NCBI GenBank assembly: GCA_947475855.1
Contig: CANJPN010000340.1
Span: 1 to 6,835 of the forward strand
Source: Bradyrhizobiaceae bacterium
GTDB taxonomy: Bacteria > Pseudomonadota > Alphaproteobacteria > Rhizobiales > Hyphomicrobiaceae
DNA length: 6,835 nt
Direction of reading: 5' to 3'
Part shown: piece after piece, positions 1 to 6,035 of the stretch
Position numbering within the stretch: the first letter of the stretch is position 1
How the letters are laid out: every line of letters begins with the position of its first letter
Notes under the pieces: model-generated
Databases searched by the model: none
Told to the model about the DNA's origin: nothing
What the model saw: only the letters and a program-made list of their open reading frames with translations
Translations under genes and position numbers: made by a program

Positions 1-2639
1 CCGCCGTAGGCTGCCAGCGGCGGCGCTGGTGTGATGGTCCGCGGGTCGGACAGGCCGCGGCTCTCGGCCAAAGGCGCGGTATCATAGAAGGTGCCGAACG
101 TCGCGAAGCGACGGTCGAACACGTTTTCTACGATGCCGTAGAACTGAAAGTTCTTCGCGACCTCGTAGCTGGTCTTCAGGTTCACCACCCAGTAGCCAGG
201 CAGCGGCTTCGTGTCGTTGCCCTCGTCCCCACGATAGAACTGGCTAGTCGCTGCAATGAGGTCGGCGCCGACCCGCCATTGAGACGTGAGGCCATAGTCC
301 GCGCCAACCTTGAACCTATGCCGCGGAATCATCGGCATACGGTCACCCTTCTGGACATGGATTTCGCCGTTCTCGTCGGCCGCCGGATTGTGCGGCGAGG
401 TAAGCGCCAGCCCATCCCGGAAAGTCGCGTTGACCAGCGCATAACTGGCATAGGCGTCGAAACGGCTGGAACGGTAGGCCAGCGAGGCCTCTGCGCCTTG
501 GCGCTGCGTTCGCCCGGCATTCAAGAAGTAGCCTCTCCCCTGCGTCTCGCTGGCGACGTTGATGATGTCATCCGAATTGAGCGAGTGGAACAAGCCCACG
601 CTCCACTCCAGGCGAGGTGCCACGCCTCGTCCGCCCGGTGCAGCTTGCCCGGCCGCCATCTGCCCCCGCAATCCCGCTTCGACCGAACGTGATACGACTT
701 GCTTCAGAGGTGGATCGGAAACGAGAAAGTTCTCGAGCAGGCAAGGTCTGTTAGGGTCGGCGCAAGCGAGTTCCGCCGGCGTCGGCGCACGGTTCGCCTC
801 TGCATAACCGCCATAGAAGCTGATCCCAGGGATGAGCTTGTAAGTCAGCCCGGCCATCGGATTGAACCGCGAGAAAGAATGGCTGCCGTTGAGATCGTCG
901 CCAAGTCTGTCCTTGAGCTCGATATTGGCGACATTGAACCGGCCGCCGATCGTCATCGAAAGCTGTCGAGTGAGATCCAGCGTGTCGGAAACGTAGGCGC
1001 CGTAGTAGTTCGTGCGGACCTTGAGCGCGCGAGGCGCGAATTCGTCGCCGCCGAGTATGATTCCCAGCCCCTGCACGACGAGCGATCTGGGATCGAGCAC
1101 GCCCAGTTCGGACGCCGAGGCGACATTGGCGCGGCCTTGATCGGCGCTGGCGCCGATCGTGAGTTGATTGCCGAACCCGCCCAGCTTCGCTTTCGAAGTG
1201 CCCTGCAGCGTGCCGCCGATCGCGTTGGCGTCGACGCTCGTGCGGTCGTTCGATCCGGAGAGTCCGCCGCCGAGGACGGAACTCGAAATCGAATTGCCGG
1301 TCCGGTCCTGGATGCGCTCCGAGGTCCGCGAGTTCTCGACGCAAAGGAACGACGGATCTTCCGGCGCTTCGCAAACCTCGACTTCCGAAATGTTGCCGTC
1401 CGGTCGGGTCTGCTTGAACCCGCGCCAGTAGACGACGCCGGACAGCTTGAACGTATCGGACAGCGAAACCGAACCGTTTAGGTTGATCATCGCCATCCGG
1501 TTGTCGAACGATTGTGGCGTCGTGAATACCGCCGATCGCCGCTGGTCCAGGATCTCGACCGGCGTGGGACCGACCACACCGAAAAGGTTGCGCGCGCCCG
1601 AGAAGCTCAGATGCAGCTCAGCCTCGCTATTCTTGGCACCGATGTCGGCATACATTCGTTTGGCGCGAGAAGGCGAAAGGTCGCGCCAGCCGCGCTCGGT
1701 GAAACTGTCCGCCCCGGCATATGCTGCGATGTTGCCCCACTGCGCGCCACCTTGAATGGTCCCGTGCCGACGCCCGAACGATCCAGCCCTCGCATCCGCC
1801 TCGAGCCCCTTGAAGGTGAAGCCGTCCTTCATCGCGAGGCTGACCGCGCCGCCCAGAGCATTGAGGCCGAACGCCGGGTTGGAGCTCGTTACGGAGATGT
1901 CACGGATTGCGAAGGCGGGCACGGCGTCCCAGTTGAGCGAGTCGCCGAACACTTCGTTGATGCGCACGCCGTTTTGATAGACGGCTAGGCCTTGGGGTGT
2001 GCCGTTGAGTGGCGAAGCCGAGAAGCCGCGGAACTGTAGATCGCTGCCGAGCGGACTACCCAGTGTGTCGTTGACGATCACGCCGGGAACGCGGCTCTGC
2101 AGGGCGGCGAGCGGCGTTGGCGAGCCGATCTGTTGCAGATCGTTGGCCGACACCGCACCAACGGCGCCCGGCACTTTCTCGAGCGGAATTTCACTTCCGG
2201 TCAATGGCGACATGCGCACCGCGTCGGCGGCAAAGTCGGGTTGTGTCGCGGGCGGGAGGCCGACCGGATCTTGTGTCGCTGCTGGTGCGGTCTGTGCAAC
2301 TGCTCTAGGTGCAGGCGCTTTCGGCCGAGGCTGAGCGACGGACTTGGGGCGAGGCGTTTGCACGCTCGTGGGAGGCGGAGTGGGCGCTGGTACGACCACG
2401 GTCGGCAAATCGATGCTACCGTTGCCCGGTTTGGCCGGCGGCGTCTGTGCGGCTGCCGGTATCCCGATCGCGGACGCGACGGCGCCTGCCGAAATAATGG
2501 CAAGGAGTTGCAAGCCCTCGACACGACCCGAAAATTTCGGGGTGCCAGCTCTTCTGGTGGTGCGATGAACGACGAACGACGTCTCCATCGAGCCCGTTGC
2601 CATCGAGAAGTTTGTCGATCCTATCCGTGTCGACGCCAT
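1..2639 (-). CDS. TonB-dependent outer-membrane receptor (3' end beyond window)
   Basis: This gene encodes a ligand-gated outer-membrane beta-barrel that imports a scarce ligand using energy from TonB-ExbB-ExbD. I translated the minus strand by hand: 879 codons are open from the ATG at 2639 to base 1, without a stop. Residues about 43-64 form a hydrophobic signal peptide ending in AAAQ. A TonB-box-like LPTVVV lies at 78-83, followed by a Pro/Ala/Gln-rich linker (about 84-135). The plug (about 145-270) carries PLTGSEIPLEKVPG, LQSRVPGVIVND, LQFRGFSASP, GLAVYQNGVRINEVFGD and GLNALGGAVSL. The rest is aromatic-rich barrel with Cys pairs C423/C433 and C626/C633, probably in surface loops. The end reads NVFDRRFATFGTFYD and then AYGG, typical of the last strands, so only a few residues are missing. 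AAGGGA (2649-2654) lies 9 nt before the ATG. Met13 and Met18, or an in-frame ATG 20 codons upstream, are alternative starts. The ligand is unknown; iron chelates are common for the superfamily, but nothing here proves that. Confidence 0.93.
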   Translation of the reverse strand, partial: MASTRIGSTNFSMATGSMETSFVVHRTTRRAGTPKFSGRVEGLQLLAIISAGAVASAIGIPAAAQTPPAKPGNGSIDLPTVVVPAPTPPPTSVQTPRPKSVAQPRPKAPAPRAVAQTAPAATQDPVGLPPATQPDFAADAVRMSPLTGSEIPLEKVPGAVGAVSANDLQQIGSPTPLAALQSRVPGVIVNDTLGSPLGSDLQFRGFSASPLNGTPQGLAVYQNGVRINEVFGDSLNWDAVPAFAIRDISVTSSNPAFGLNALGGAVSLAMKDGFTFKGLEADARAGSFGRRHGTIQGGAQWGNIAAYAGADSFTERGWRDLSPSRAKRMYADIGAKNSEAELHLSFSGARNLFGVVGPTPVEILDQRRSAVFTTPQSFDNRMAMINLNGSVSLSDTFKLSGVVYWRGFKQTRPDGNISEVEVCEAPEDPSFLCVENSRTSERIQDRTGNSISSSVLGGGLSGSNDRTSVDANAIGGTLQGTSKAKLGGFGNQLTIGASADQGRANVASASELGVLDPRSLVVQGLGIILGGDEFAPRALKVRTNYYGAYVSDTLDLTRQLSMTIGGRFNVANIELKDRLGDDLNGSHSFSRFNPMAGLTYKLIPGISFYGGYAEANRAPTPAELACADPNRPCLLENFLVSDPPLKQVVSRSVEAGLRGQMAAGQAAPGGRGVAPRLEWSVGLFHSLNSDDIINVASETQGRGYFLNAGRTQRQGAEASLAYRSSRFDAYASYALVNATFRDGLALTSPHNPAADENGEIHVQKGDRMPMIPRHRFKVGADYGLTSQWRVGADLIAATSQFYRGDEGNDTKPLPGYWVVNLKTSYEVAKNFQFYGIVENVFDRRFATFGTFYDTAPLAESRGLSDPRTITPAPPLAAYG

Positions 2640-2648
2640 TAATGGAGT

Positions 2649-2654
2649 TCCCTT
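2649..2654 (-). promoter_or_regulatory. Ribosome binding site of the TonB-dependent receptor
   Basis: On the minus strand this reads AAGGGA, 9 nt before the ATG at 2639. It is the best Shine-Dalgarno match near the candidate starts; Met13 and Met18 have no comparable purine run. It is the main reason for choosing the start that gives a long, about 42-residue, region before the hydrophobic signal-peptide core. Confidence 0.5.
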
Positions 2655-2793
2655 GGGGCACCTTTCGCCAACTCGGAACACCACAATTCTGTGCATAACG
2701 GCGCAGCGCTTGGTTGATTGCGCGAAATCTAACTGATTCGTGGGCGCTGGAGCAGGACAAGCAACTCGACGGTCGCCGCGTGATAAAGTGGCT

Positions 2794-3570
2794 TCAGCGC
2801 TTCAAGCAGAAGCTGCGAATCTCGAGTGATGGCGCTTTCGCCGCGACGGCTCCCCAATAGCCCGGCAGAACCCGTTTGCCCCAGAGCGTCCATCGTTGCG
2901 GCGCGTTGGGCACCTCGTCGATGGATAGGAGCCGCGCCGGCTTGCCCGGATCGAGCGTGACCTGAAAACTGTCGAGGGGTATCGAAAGACCACCACCCAT
3001 CGCTTTCACGATGGCCTCCTTCCGCGACCAGCAAGCGAAGAAGCCGTCTTGACGGAACTCATCCGGAAGGCGCTCCCACGCTTCGACCTCGGATGGCGAA
3101 AAGTTGTCCCGCGCGACATCGCCGGCGTCGTGCATATCCCTCATGGCTTCGACATCTACGCCGATTTGAGTTTCGAGTGTCACGCCCAACAGGGCGACAC
3201 CTTCGCTGTGCGACAGGTTGAACTGGAGCGGAGTTCTGTGGCCTTGACCGTGATGGAAGGCATCGAGGAAGGGCTTGCCCTGTTGGCCGTAGGTGAAGCG
3301 AACGTCGCGTGGCGCGACCTGCAGATATCCCGCAATCAGGTGCCGGAGCTGACCGCGACCAGCGATGAACCGGCGGCGGTGTATATCAAAATGGAACCTG
3401 ACGGCGCGGTCCCGCTCGTGGTCGTCGAGGCAGTCAGCGATCGCTTGGGCCGGCCATGGAAATTGATCGAGTGAGAACAGCCACAGGTGCACTTCGCCGC
3501 TGCCGAGAGCTGGCGGATGGGCCATCGCATCGTGGAACAACCACGACTCTGGATCGGGTATAAACGGCAT
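2794..3570 (-). CDS. Sfp-type 4'-phosphopantetheinyl transferase
   Basis: This cytoplasmic enzyme transfers the 4'-phosphopantetheine arm of coenzyme A to a conserved serine of carrier proteins (ACP or PCP domains of fatty-acid, polyketide or non-ribosomal peptide synthases). Its 258 residues fit the Sfp/EntD/Gsp group rather than the short AcpS group. Family motifs occur in order: RFIAGRGQLRH (67-77), GKPFL (98-102), FNLSHSEG (117-124), IGVDVE (136-141) and CWSRKEAIVKAMGGGL (180-195). D139, E141 and E185 match the usual Mg2+-binding acidic residues and K184/K189 the conserved lysines, so the enzyme looks active. The start has a good GGAG 6 nt upstream; Met16 is a weaker alternative. The gene begins 32 bp after the flippase stop on the same strand, so co-transcription is likely. 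No carrier protein or synthase is in the window, so its substrate is unknown. It could be a general housekeeping PPTase or one dedicated to a secondary metabolite or siderophore. Confidence 0.95.
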   Translation of the reverse strand: MPFIPDPESWLFHDAMAHPPALGSGEVHLWLFSLDQFPWPAQAIADCLDDHERDRAVRFHFDIHRRRFIAGRGQLRHLIAGYLQVAPRDVRFTYGQQGKPFLDAFHHGQGHRTPLQFNLSHSEGVALLGVTLETQIGVDVEAMRDMHDAGDVARDNFSPSEVEAWERLPDEFRQDGFFACWSRKEAIVKAMGGGLSIPLDSFQVTLDPGKPARLLSIDEVPNAPQRWTLWGKRVLPGYWGAVAAKAPSLEIRSFCLKR

Positions 3571-3576
3571 CCGATT

Positions 3577-3580
3577 CTCC
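3577..3580 (-). promoter_or_regulatory. Ribosome binding site of the phosphopantetheinyl transferase
   Basis: On the minus strand GGAG lies 6 nt before the ATG at 3570. This is a well-placed Shine-Dalgarno core and supports that start over the internal Met16. It lies in the 32-bp gap after the flippase stop codon. Confidence 0.65.
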
Positions 3581-3602
3581 GGGCCGTCGCCGTTTTTCGG
3601 CT

Positions 3603-5180
3603 TCAGGCTTCCAATTCCCCTGGCTTGCGTTTGCCCAGGATCGCCGACAAGCTATTGATATCGGCCCAAAGCGCACGACCGCACAATACCGAGACCACTG
3701 CCGCATAAGCGAATGTGCCCACGATGACCGAGCTGGCGAAGCGAGCGAGCGCATGTTCGTCGCCCGGAAACATCGACCTGACGGCAAGCACGGCGCCAGC
3801 CATCACGGCAGCTCCAAGCGCCGGCGAGATCATGGCCATCAGCGCTTCGCCCGCTCCTACGCCGCTGGCTCTTGCGGTCAGCAACAGCATGCCGAAGAAC
3901 AGCACCGGATAGAACGCTGCCCACGCGACACAGACGCCCACAAGCCCAGCGTACGAACATCCGACATAGAACGCCGCAGTCAACGTCAAGGCTGAAACGG
4001 CCGTGTACTTGAGCGCGAGATCGGGCCGCCCGATTGCATTGAACAATGGCGTGAACGCCGTGCTCGCCACCATGATCGCACCAACCGGCGCGAGGATCTG
4101 GAACAGCGGAACGAGTGGGCGCCACTTTTCGCCGAGCACCATCGGCAGCACATCGTCCGCGACGAGAGCAAGCCCGACAAGCATCGGAAATGCCAGTACA
4201 GCGCGCAAGGTCAGCAGTTTAAGGAACCAGCGCCGTAGGCGATCAGGCTCTCCATGCAACCGGCTGAATGTCGAGAAAGACACGGCGTTGACCGTGACGT
4301 TGACCTTTTCCAGCGGGATCATGGCGAGCTGCATGGCAACCGAATAGAGCCCCAGCGGCGCCGTTCCAAGCAAGGCCAGGATGACTGCGGTATCGGCGCT
4401 GTGATTGAGGGTCCACAGCAGGTTCGTTGCGGCGATCGTCATTCCGAAGCCCAGGAGTTTGCGGCCTTCCGCGCCGGGCCAAGTGAACTCCAGCTTCCAT
4501 GGCTGGGCAACGTTGACCCACACCGCATAAGTCAGCTTGCTGGCCAGAATTCCTGCGCAGAGCGCCCAAGCCCCCCAACCCCGCCAAGCGAGGCCGAGGG
4601 TCACGAGCGCCTGGGCGAATGTCGAGGCAAGTGTGGCTGCCGCGACCGTGCTGTACTGCAGTTTCCGCTCGAGCATCGCATCTGGAATGACGTGAAAGAT
4701 CGGGATGATGATGGCCAGAGCCATCACTCTCATCATCGGTACGAGTTGCGGGTTTGCGGCATGCTTGGCGAGTGGTACGGCCGCAAACCAGATGACGAGG
4801 TAGAGGACGACGCTCATGATCGCGGCAGCGGTGAACGCCACTGAGCAGTCCCTGTCGTGGAGGGCGGGCTTCTGCACCAACGCCCGCGTCAGACCGCCTT
4901 CCGCGACCAGATGTGCGAGGTTGACGACGAAAAAGGCAGCAACGACGATGCCGTAGTCACTGGGCTCCAGCAGTCGGATGACGAGCAACGTGCTGGCCCA
5001 GGTGAAGCCCTGGAGCAGGAACTTGGATCCGATGATGATCATGCCCCCACGCAGGGCGCGCTGAGCGAGGCTGGAACTGTCGGCTCCGCCCGAGGATGCT
5101 GCGCCAGCTTGCGTGGCGGCCTGCTCTTTGGTGCGATCAGAATTCGCCGGATCGATAGGGGTGGCGCTCGTACCGCTCAT
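3603..5180 (-). CDS. Wzx-type polysaccharide/oligosaccharide flippase (MOP superfamily)
   Basis: This is an inner-membrane protein of the WzxC/TuaB-like group, thought to flip undecaprenyl-linked oligosaccharide units to the periplasmic face for exopolysaccharide, capsule or O-antigen assembly. Numbered from Met at 5180 (525 residues), it has a Ser/Ala/Thr-rich polar N-tail (1-40), then many hydrophobic segments, about 12-14 in all, ending in a basic GKRKPGELEA tail. Family hallmarks are the first helix region GGMIIIGSKFLLQGFTWAST, LLEPSDYGIVV (70-80) and GGLTRALVQKP (95-105). The frame is open up to another ATG at 5252, which would add 24 residues (549 in all). That extension is polar and uncharacteristic and has no convincing ribosome site. 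The 5180 start has only a weak GAAAG 7 nt upstream, so the choice is tentative. It precedes the PPTase by 32 bp in a probable operon. No glycosyltransferase or polymerase is visible, so the glycan is unknown. Confidence 0.92.
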   Translation of the reverse strand: MSGTSATPIDPANSDRTKEQAATQAGAASSGGADSSSLAQRALRGGMIIIGSKFLLQGFTWASTLLVIRLLEPSDYGIVVAAFFVVNLAHLVAEGGLTRALVQKPALHDRDCSVAFTAAAIMSVVLYLVIWFAAVPLAKHAANPQLVPMMRVMALAIIIPIFHVIPDAMLERKLQYSTVAAATLASTFAQALVTLGLAWRGWGAWALCAGILASKLTYAVWVNVAQPWKLEFTWPGAEGRKLLGFGMTIAATNLLWTLNHSADTAVILALLGTAPLGLYSVAMQLAMIPLEKVNVTVNAVSFSTFSRLHGEPDRLRRWFLKLLTLRAVLAFPMLVGLALVADDVLPMVLGEKWRPLVPLFQILAPVGAIMVASTAFTPLFNAIGRPDLALKYTAVSALTLTAAFYVGCSYAGLVGVCVAWAAFYPVLFFGMLLLTARASGVGAGEALMAMISPALGAAVMAGAVLAVRSMFPGDEHALARFASSVIVGTFAYAAVVSVLCGRALWADINSLSAILGKRKPGELEA

Positions 5181-5273
5181 GCAGACACTTTCGCGGCAAC
5201 TGGCATCGTTTTGAAGTTTGCCCGGCAACTGACTGGCAAAGTGGGTTGGCATTCAGGCGGTGGCACGAAGATC

Positions 5274-5303
5274 ATTATGAAGAGTATCACAGTTTCCAGT
5301 CTA
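5274..5303 (-). promoter_or_regulatory. Putative sigma70-like promoter for the flippase operon
   Basis: On the minus strand a TAGACT element (5298-5303, four matches to TTGACA) is followed after 18 nt by CATAAT (5274-5279, five matches to TATAAT). Transcription would begin near 5267, giving a leader of about 87 nt to the 5180 start but only about 15 nt to the 5252 start. The element lies in a locally AT-richer stretch upstream of the flippase. The -35 overlaps one arm of an inverted repeat. The match is by eye only, and alphaproteobacterial promoters are often degenerate. Confidence 0.3.
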
Positions 5304-5326
5304 GAGCTTCCGTCCAGACGCTCTAG
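5301..5326. repeat. Inverted repeat (7-bp arms) upstream of the flippase, possible operator
   Basis: CTAGAGC (5301-5307) and GCTCTAG (5320-5326) are perfect inverted copies separated by 12 nt. The arm centres are 19 bp apart, roughly two helical turns, as often seen for dimeric DNA-binding proteins. The left arm overlaps the proposed -35 of the flippase promoter, so a repressor site is plausible. No known regulator consensus was recognised. Confidence 0.4.
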
Positions 5327-5680
5327 GAGCTGCCGGCCGAGACGATCTCTACGAGGCGCCAGAACGTTCCGCTGGAACTGATTTCAATGAGTCATCAAAA
5401 GATCAGTAGCCGCCGCAAATGCTTACTATGGCCGTCGGATCAGGTCGATGCATACGTCGAATCTTAGTTTAGCGCGGCGGCAAGCGGGACCTGAATGAAG
5501 CGACCAAGGTCTTGCGTGCAACTCGAGAGCGCGGGCGGCCGAAGGAGCGACTGGACCCACCAACCCATTTACAGCCTGTGACATAACGATTTCGGACCAT
5601 GATCGGCTACCGCGCCCATGGAACATTGCTGGCGGCAACAAATCTGCCGGCCAAAATGCTTCGTCCGGCACGAGGTTGTC

Positions 5681-5690
5681 ACACATGTGT
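5681..5690. repeat. 10-bp palindrome ACACATGTGT
   Basis: A perfect self-complementary 10-mer lies 34 bp from the 3' end of tRNA-Thr. It overlaps the left arm of the hairpin at 5687-5703. Its function is unknown; it could be part of a processing or termination structure or a protein-binding site, or be a chance occurrence. Confidence 0.4.
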
Positions 5691-5703
5691 CCGGGTTGGA
5701 CAC
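5687..5703 (-). terminator. Hairpin 3' of tRNA-Thr (candidate termination or processing structure)
   Basis: In the direction of tRNA transcription, GTGTCC (5703 to 5698), a 5-nt AACCC loop and GGACAC (5692 to 5687) form a perfect 6-bp stem, 20 nt after the encoded CCA. No U-run follows, so it is not a canonical intrinsic terminator. It could stall RNA polymerase or protect the precursor 3' end before trimming. The structure arises partly from the tandem repeat described separately. Confidence 0.3.
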
Positions 5704-5713
5704 GGGTTGGACA
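5692..5713. repeat. Perfect tandem duplication of an 11-mer next to tRNA-Thr
   Basis: CGGGTTGGACA occurs twice head to tail (5692-5702 and 5703-5713) with no mismatch, ending 10 bp from the 3' end of the tRNA gene. A short exact tandem copy suggests a recent slippage event or remodelling of the tRNA flank. It is not a copy of any part of the tRNA itself. Confidence 0.8.
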
Positions 5714-5723
5714 AGGAAATGAA

Positions 5724-5798
5724 TGGTGCCGGCTGTAGGATTTGAACCTACGACCCCCTGATTACAAATCAGGTGCACTACCACTGTGCTAAGCCGGC
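5724..5798 (-). tRNA. tRNA-Thr (anticodon UGU)
   Basis: This is a complete 75-nt cloverleaf with encoded CCA. The acceptor stem GCCGGCT/AGCCGGC is perfect. The D arm is GCAC-AGTGGTA-GTGC, with GG in the loop. The anticodon arm is CCTGA-TTTGTAA-TCAGG, with anticodon TGT (plus-strand 5764-5766), reading ACA and other ACN threonine codons. The variable loop is GGGTC, and the T arm is GTAGG-TTCAAAT-CCTAC. Discriminator A precedes CCA. All stems pair without mismatch, so the tRNA should be functional. Its 3' end points toward the flippase cluster, the orientation in which integrative elements insert beside tRNA genes. No duplicate of the tRNA 3' end was seen elsewhere in the window. Confidence 0.97.
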
Positions 5799-5807
5799 AA
5801 CCTGTAA

Positions 5808-5819
5808 GCCGAATTCGGC
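5808..5819. repeat. 12-bp palindrome GCCGAATTCGGC upstream of tRNA-Thr
   Basis: A perfect 12-bp palindrome begins 10 bp upstream of the mature tRNA 5' end. It would lie at the extreme 5' part of the precursor or over the promoter start region. It could be a leader structure, a terminator remnant or a protein-binding site; there is no adjacent T-run on either strand. Confidence 0.45.
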
Positions 5820-6035
5820 GATCGGACTAAGCTACCCAAGGCATCTTAACGATCGCTGCTCGTCGCCATGAAATACCGGGTCGGCGTGGACGCGACAAGT
5901 GGCAACCTCGTCGATCCCTTAGGCGATTGTTGCGGGACCTCCATTGACGTGACATTTTGCCAGGCCACGCGGTCCGAGAGCCAAATCGTAGCCGAGGGTG
6001 AGGGATCGTGGTTTCACAGACCGTGGGAACACCTG

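Larger units (their letters stand above)
5253..5723. other. Intergenic region between flippase and tRNA-Thr, no supported gene
   Basis: About 470 bp lie between the upstream limit of the flippase frame and the 3' end of tRNA-Thr. The only long open frames here are a minus-strand frame at 5426-5686 and one that runs through the tRNA. Neither has a recognisable domain, a plausible ribosome site or family-like composition. The part at about 5265-5310 and 5370-5470 is visibly less GC-rich than the genes around it. Contents are the putative promoter, the inverted repeat at 5301-5326 and the repeats just 3' of the tRNA. Confidence 0.6.

Noticed and set aside
699..1481. Plus-strand 260-codon open frame, plus other plus-strand and second-frame minus-strand frames within 1-2640
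   Set aside because: They are shadows of the TonB-dependent receptor, which reads continuously on the minus strand in another frame. Their Arg-rich, low-complexity composition is typical of antisense frames in GC-rich genes.
2724..2739. Imperfect inverted repeat GAAATC-TAACT-GATTC upstream of the TonB receptor, considered as an iron-regulator site
   Set aside because: The arms are short and need a bulge, and the sequence does not match Fur, RirA or Irr box patterns well enough to call.
3049..3474. Plus-strand 141-codon open frame opposite the PPTase
   Set aside because: The opposite strand carries all Sfp-type catalytic motifs. This frame has no ribosome site or family-like sequence.
5362..5378. 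Possible LexA (SOS) box: two GAAC copies upstream of the flippase
   Set aside because: The alphaproteobacterial LexA site is GAAC-N7-GAAC, and here the copies are 9 nt apart. There is also no SOS-type gene nearby.
5466..5582. Plus-strand stretch of about 37 codons (KRDLNEATKVL...RGRPKER) ending in TAA, considered as a remnant of an integrase or other gene
   Set aside because: It has an in-frame stop just upstream, no start codon and no recognisable family. Its length is not significant in this composition.
5426..5686. Minus-strand 86-codon open frame between flippase and tRNA
   Set aside because: No recognisable domain, no clear ribosome site, and it overlaps the repeat-rich tRNA flank. Open frames of this size are common by chance in GC-rich DNA.
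5569..5784. Minus-strand 71-codon open frame running through the tRNA gene
   Set aside because: Its N-terminal part (VVHLICNQGVVGSNPT) is simply translated tRNA-Thr, a well-known spurious protein type. No ribosome site or domain is present.
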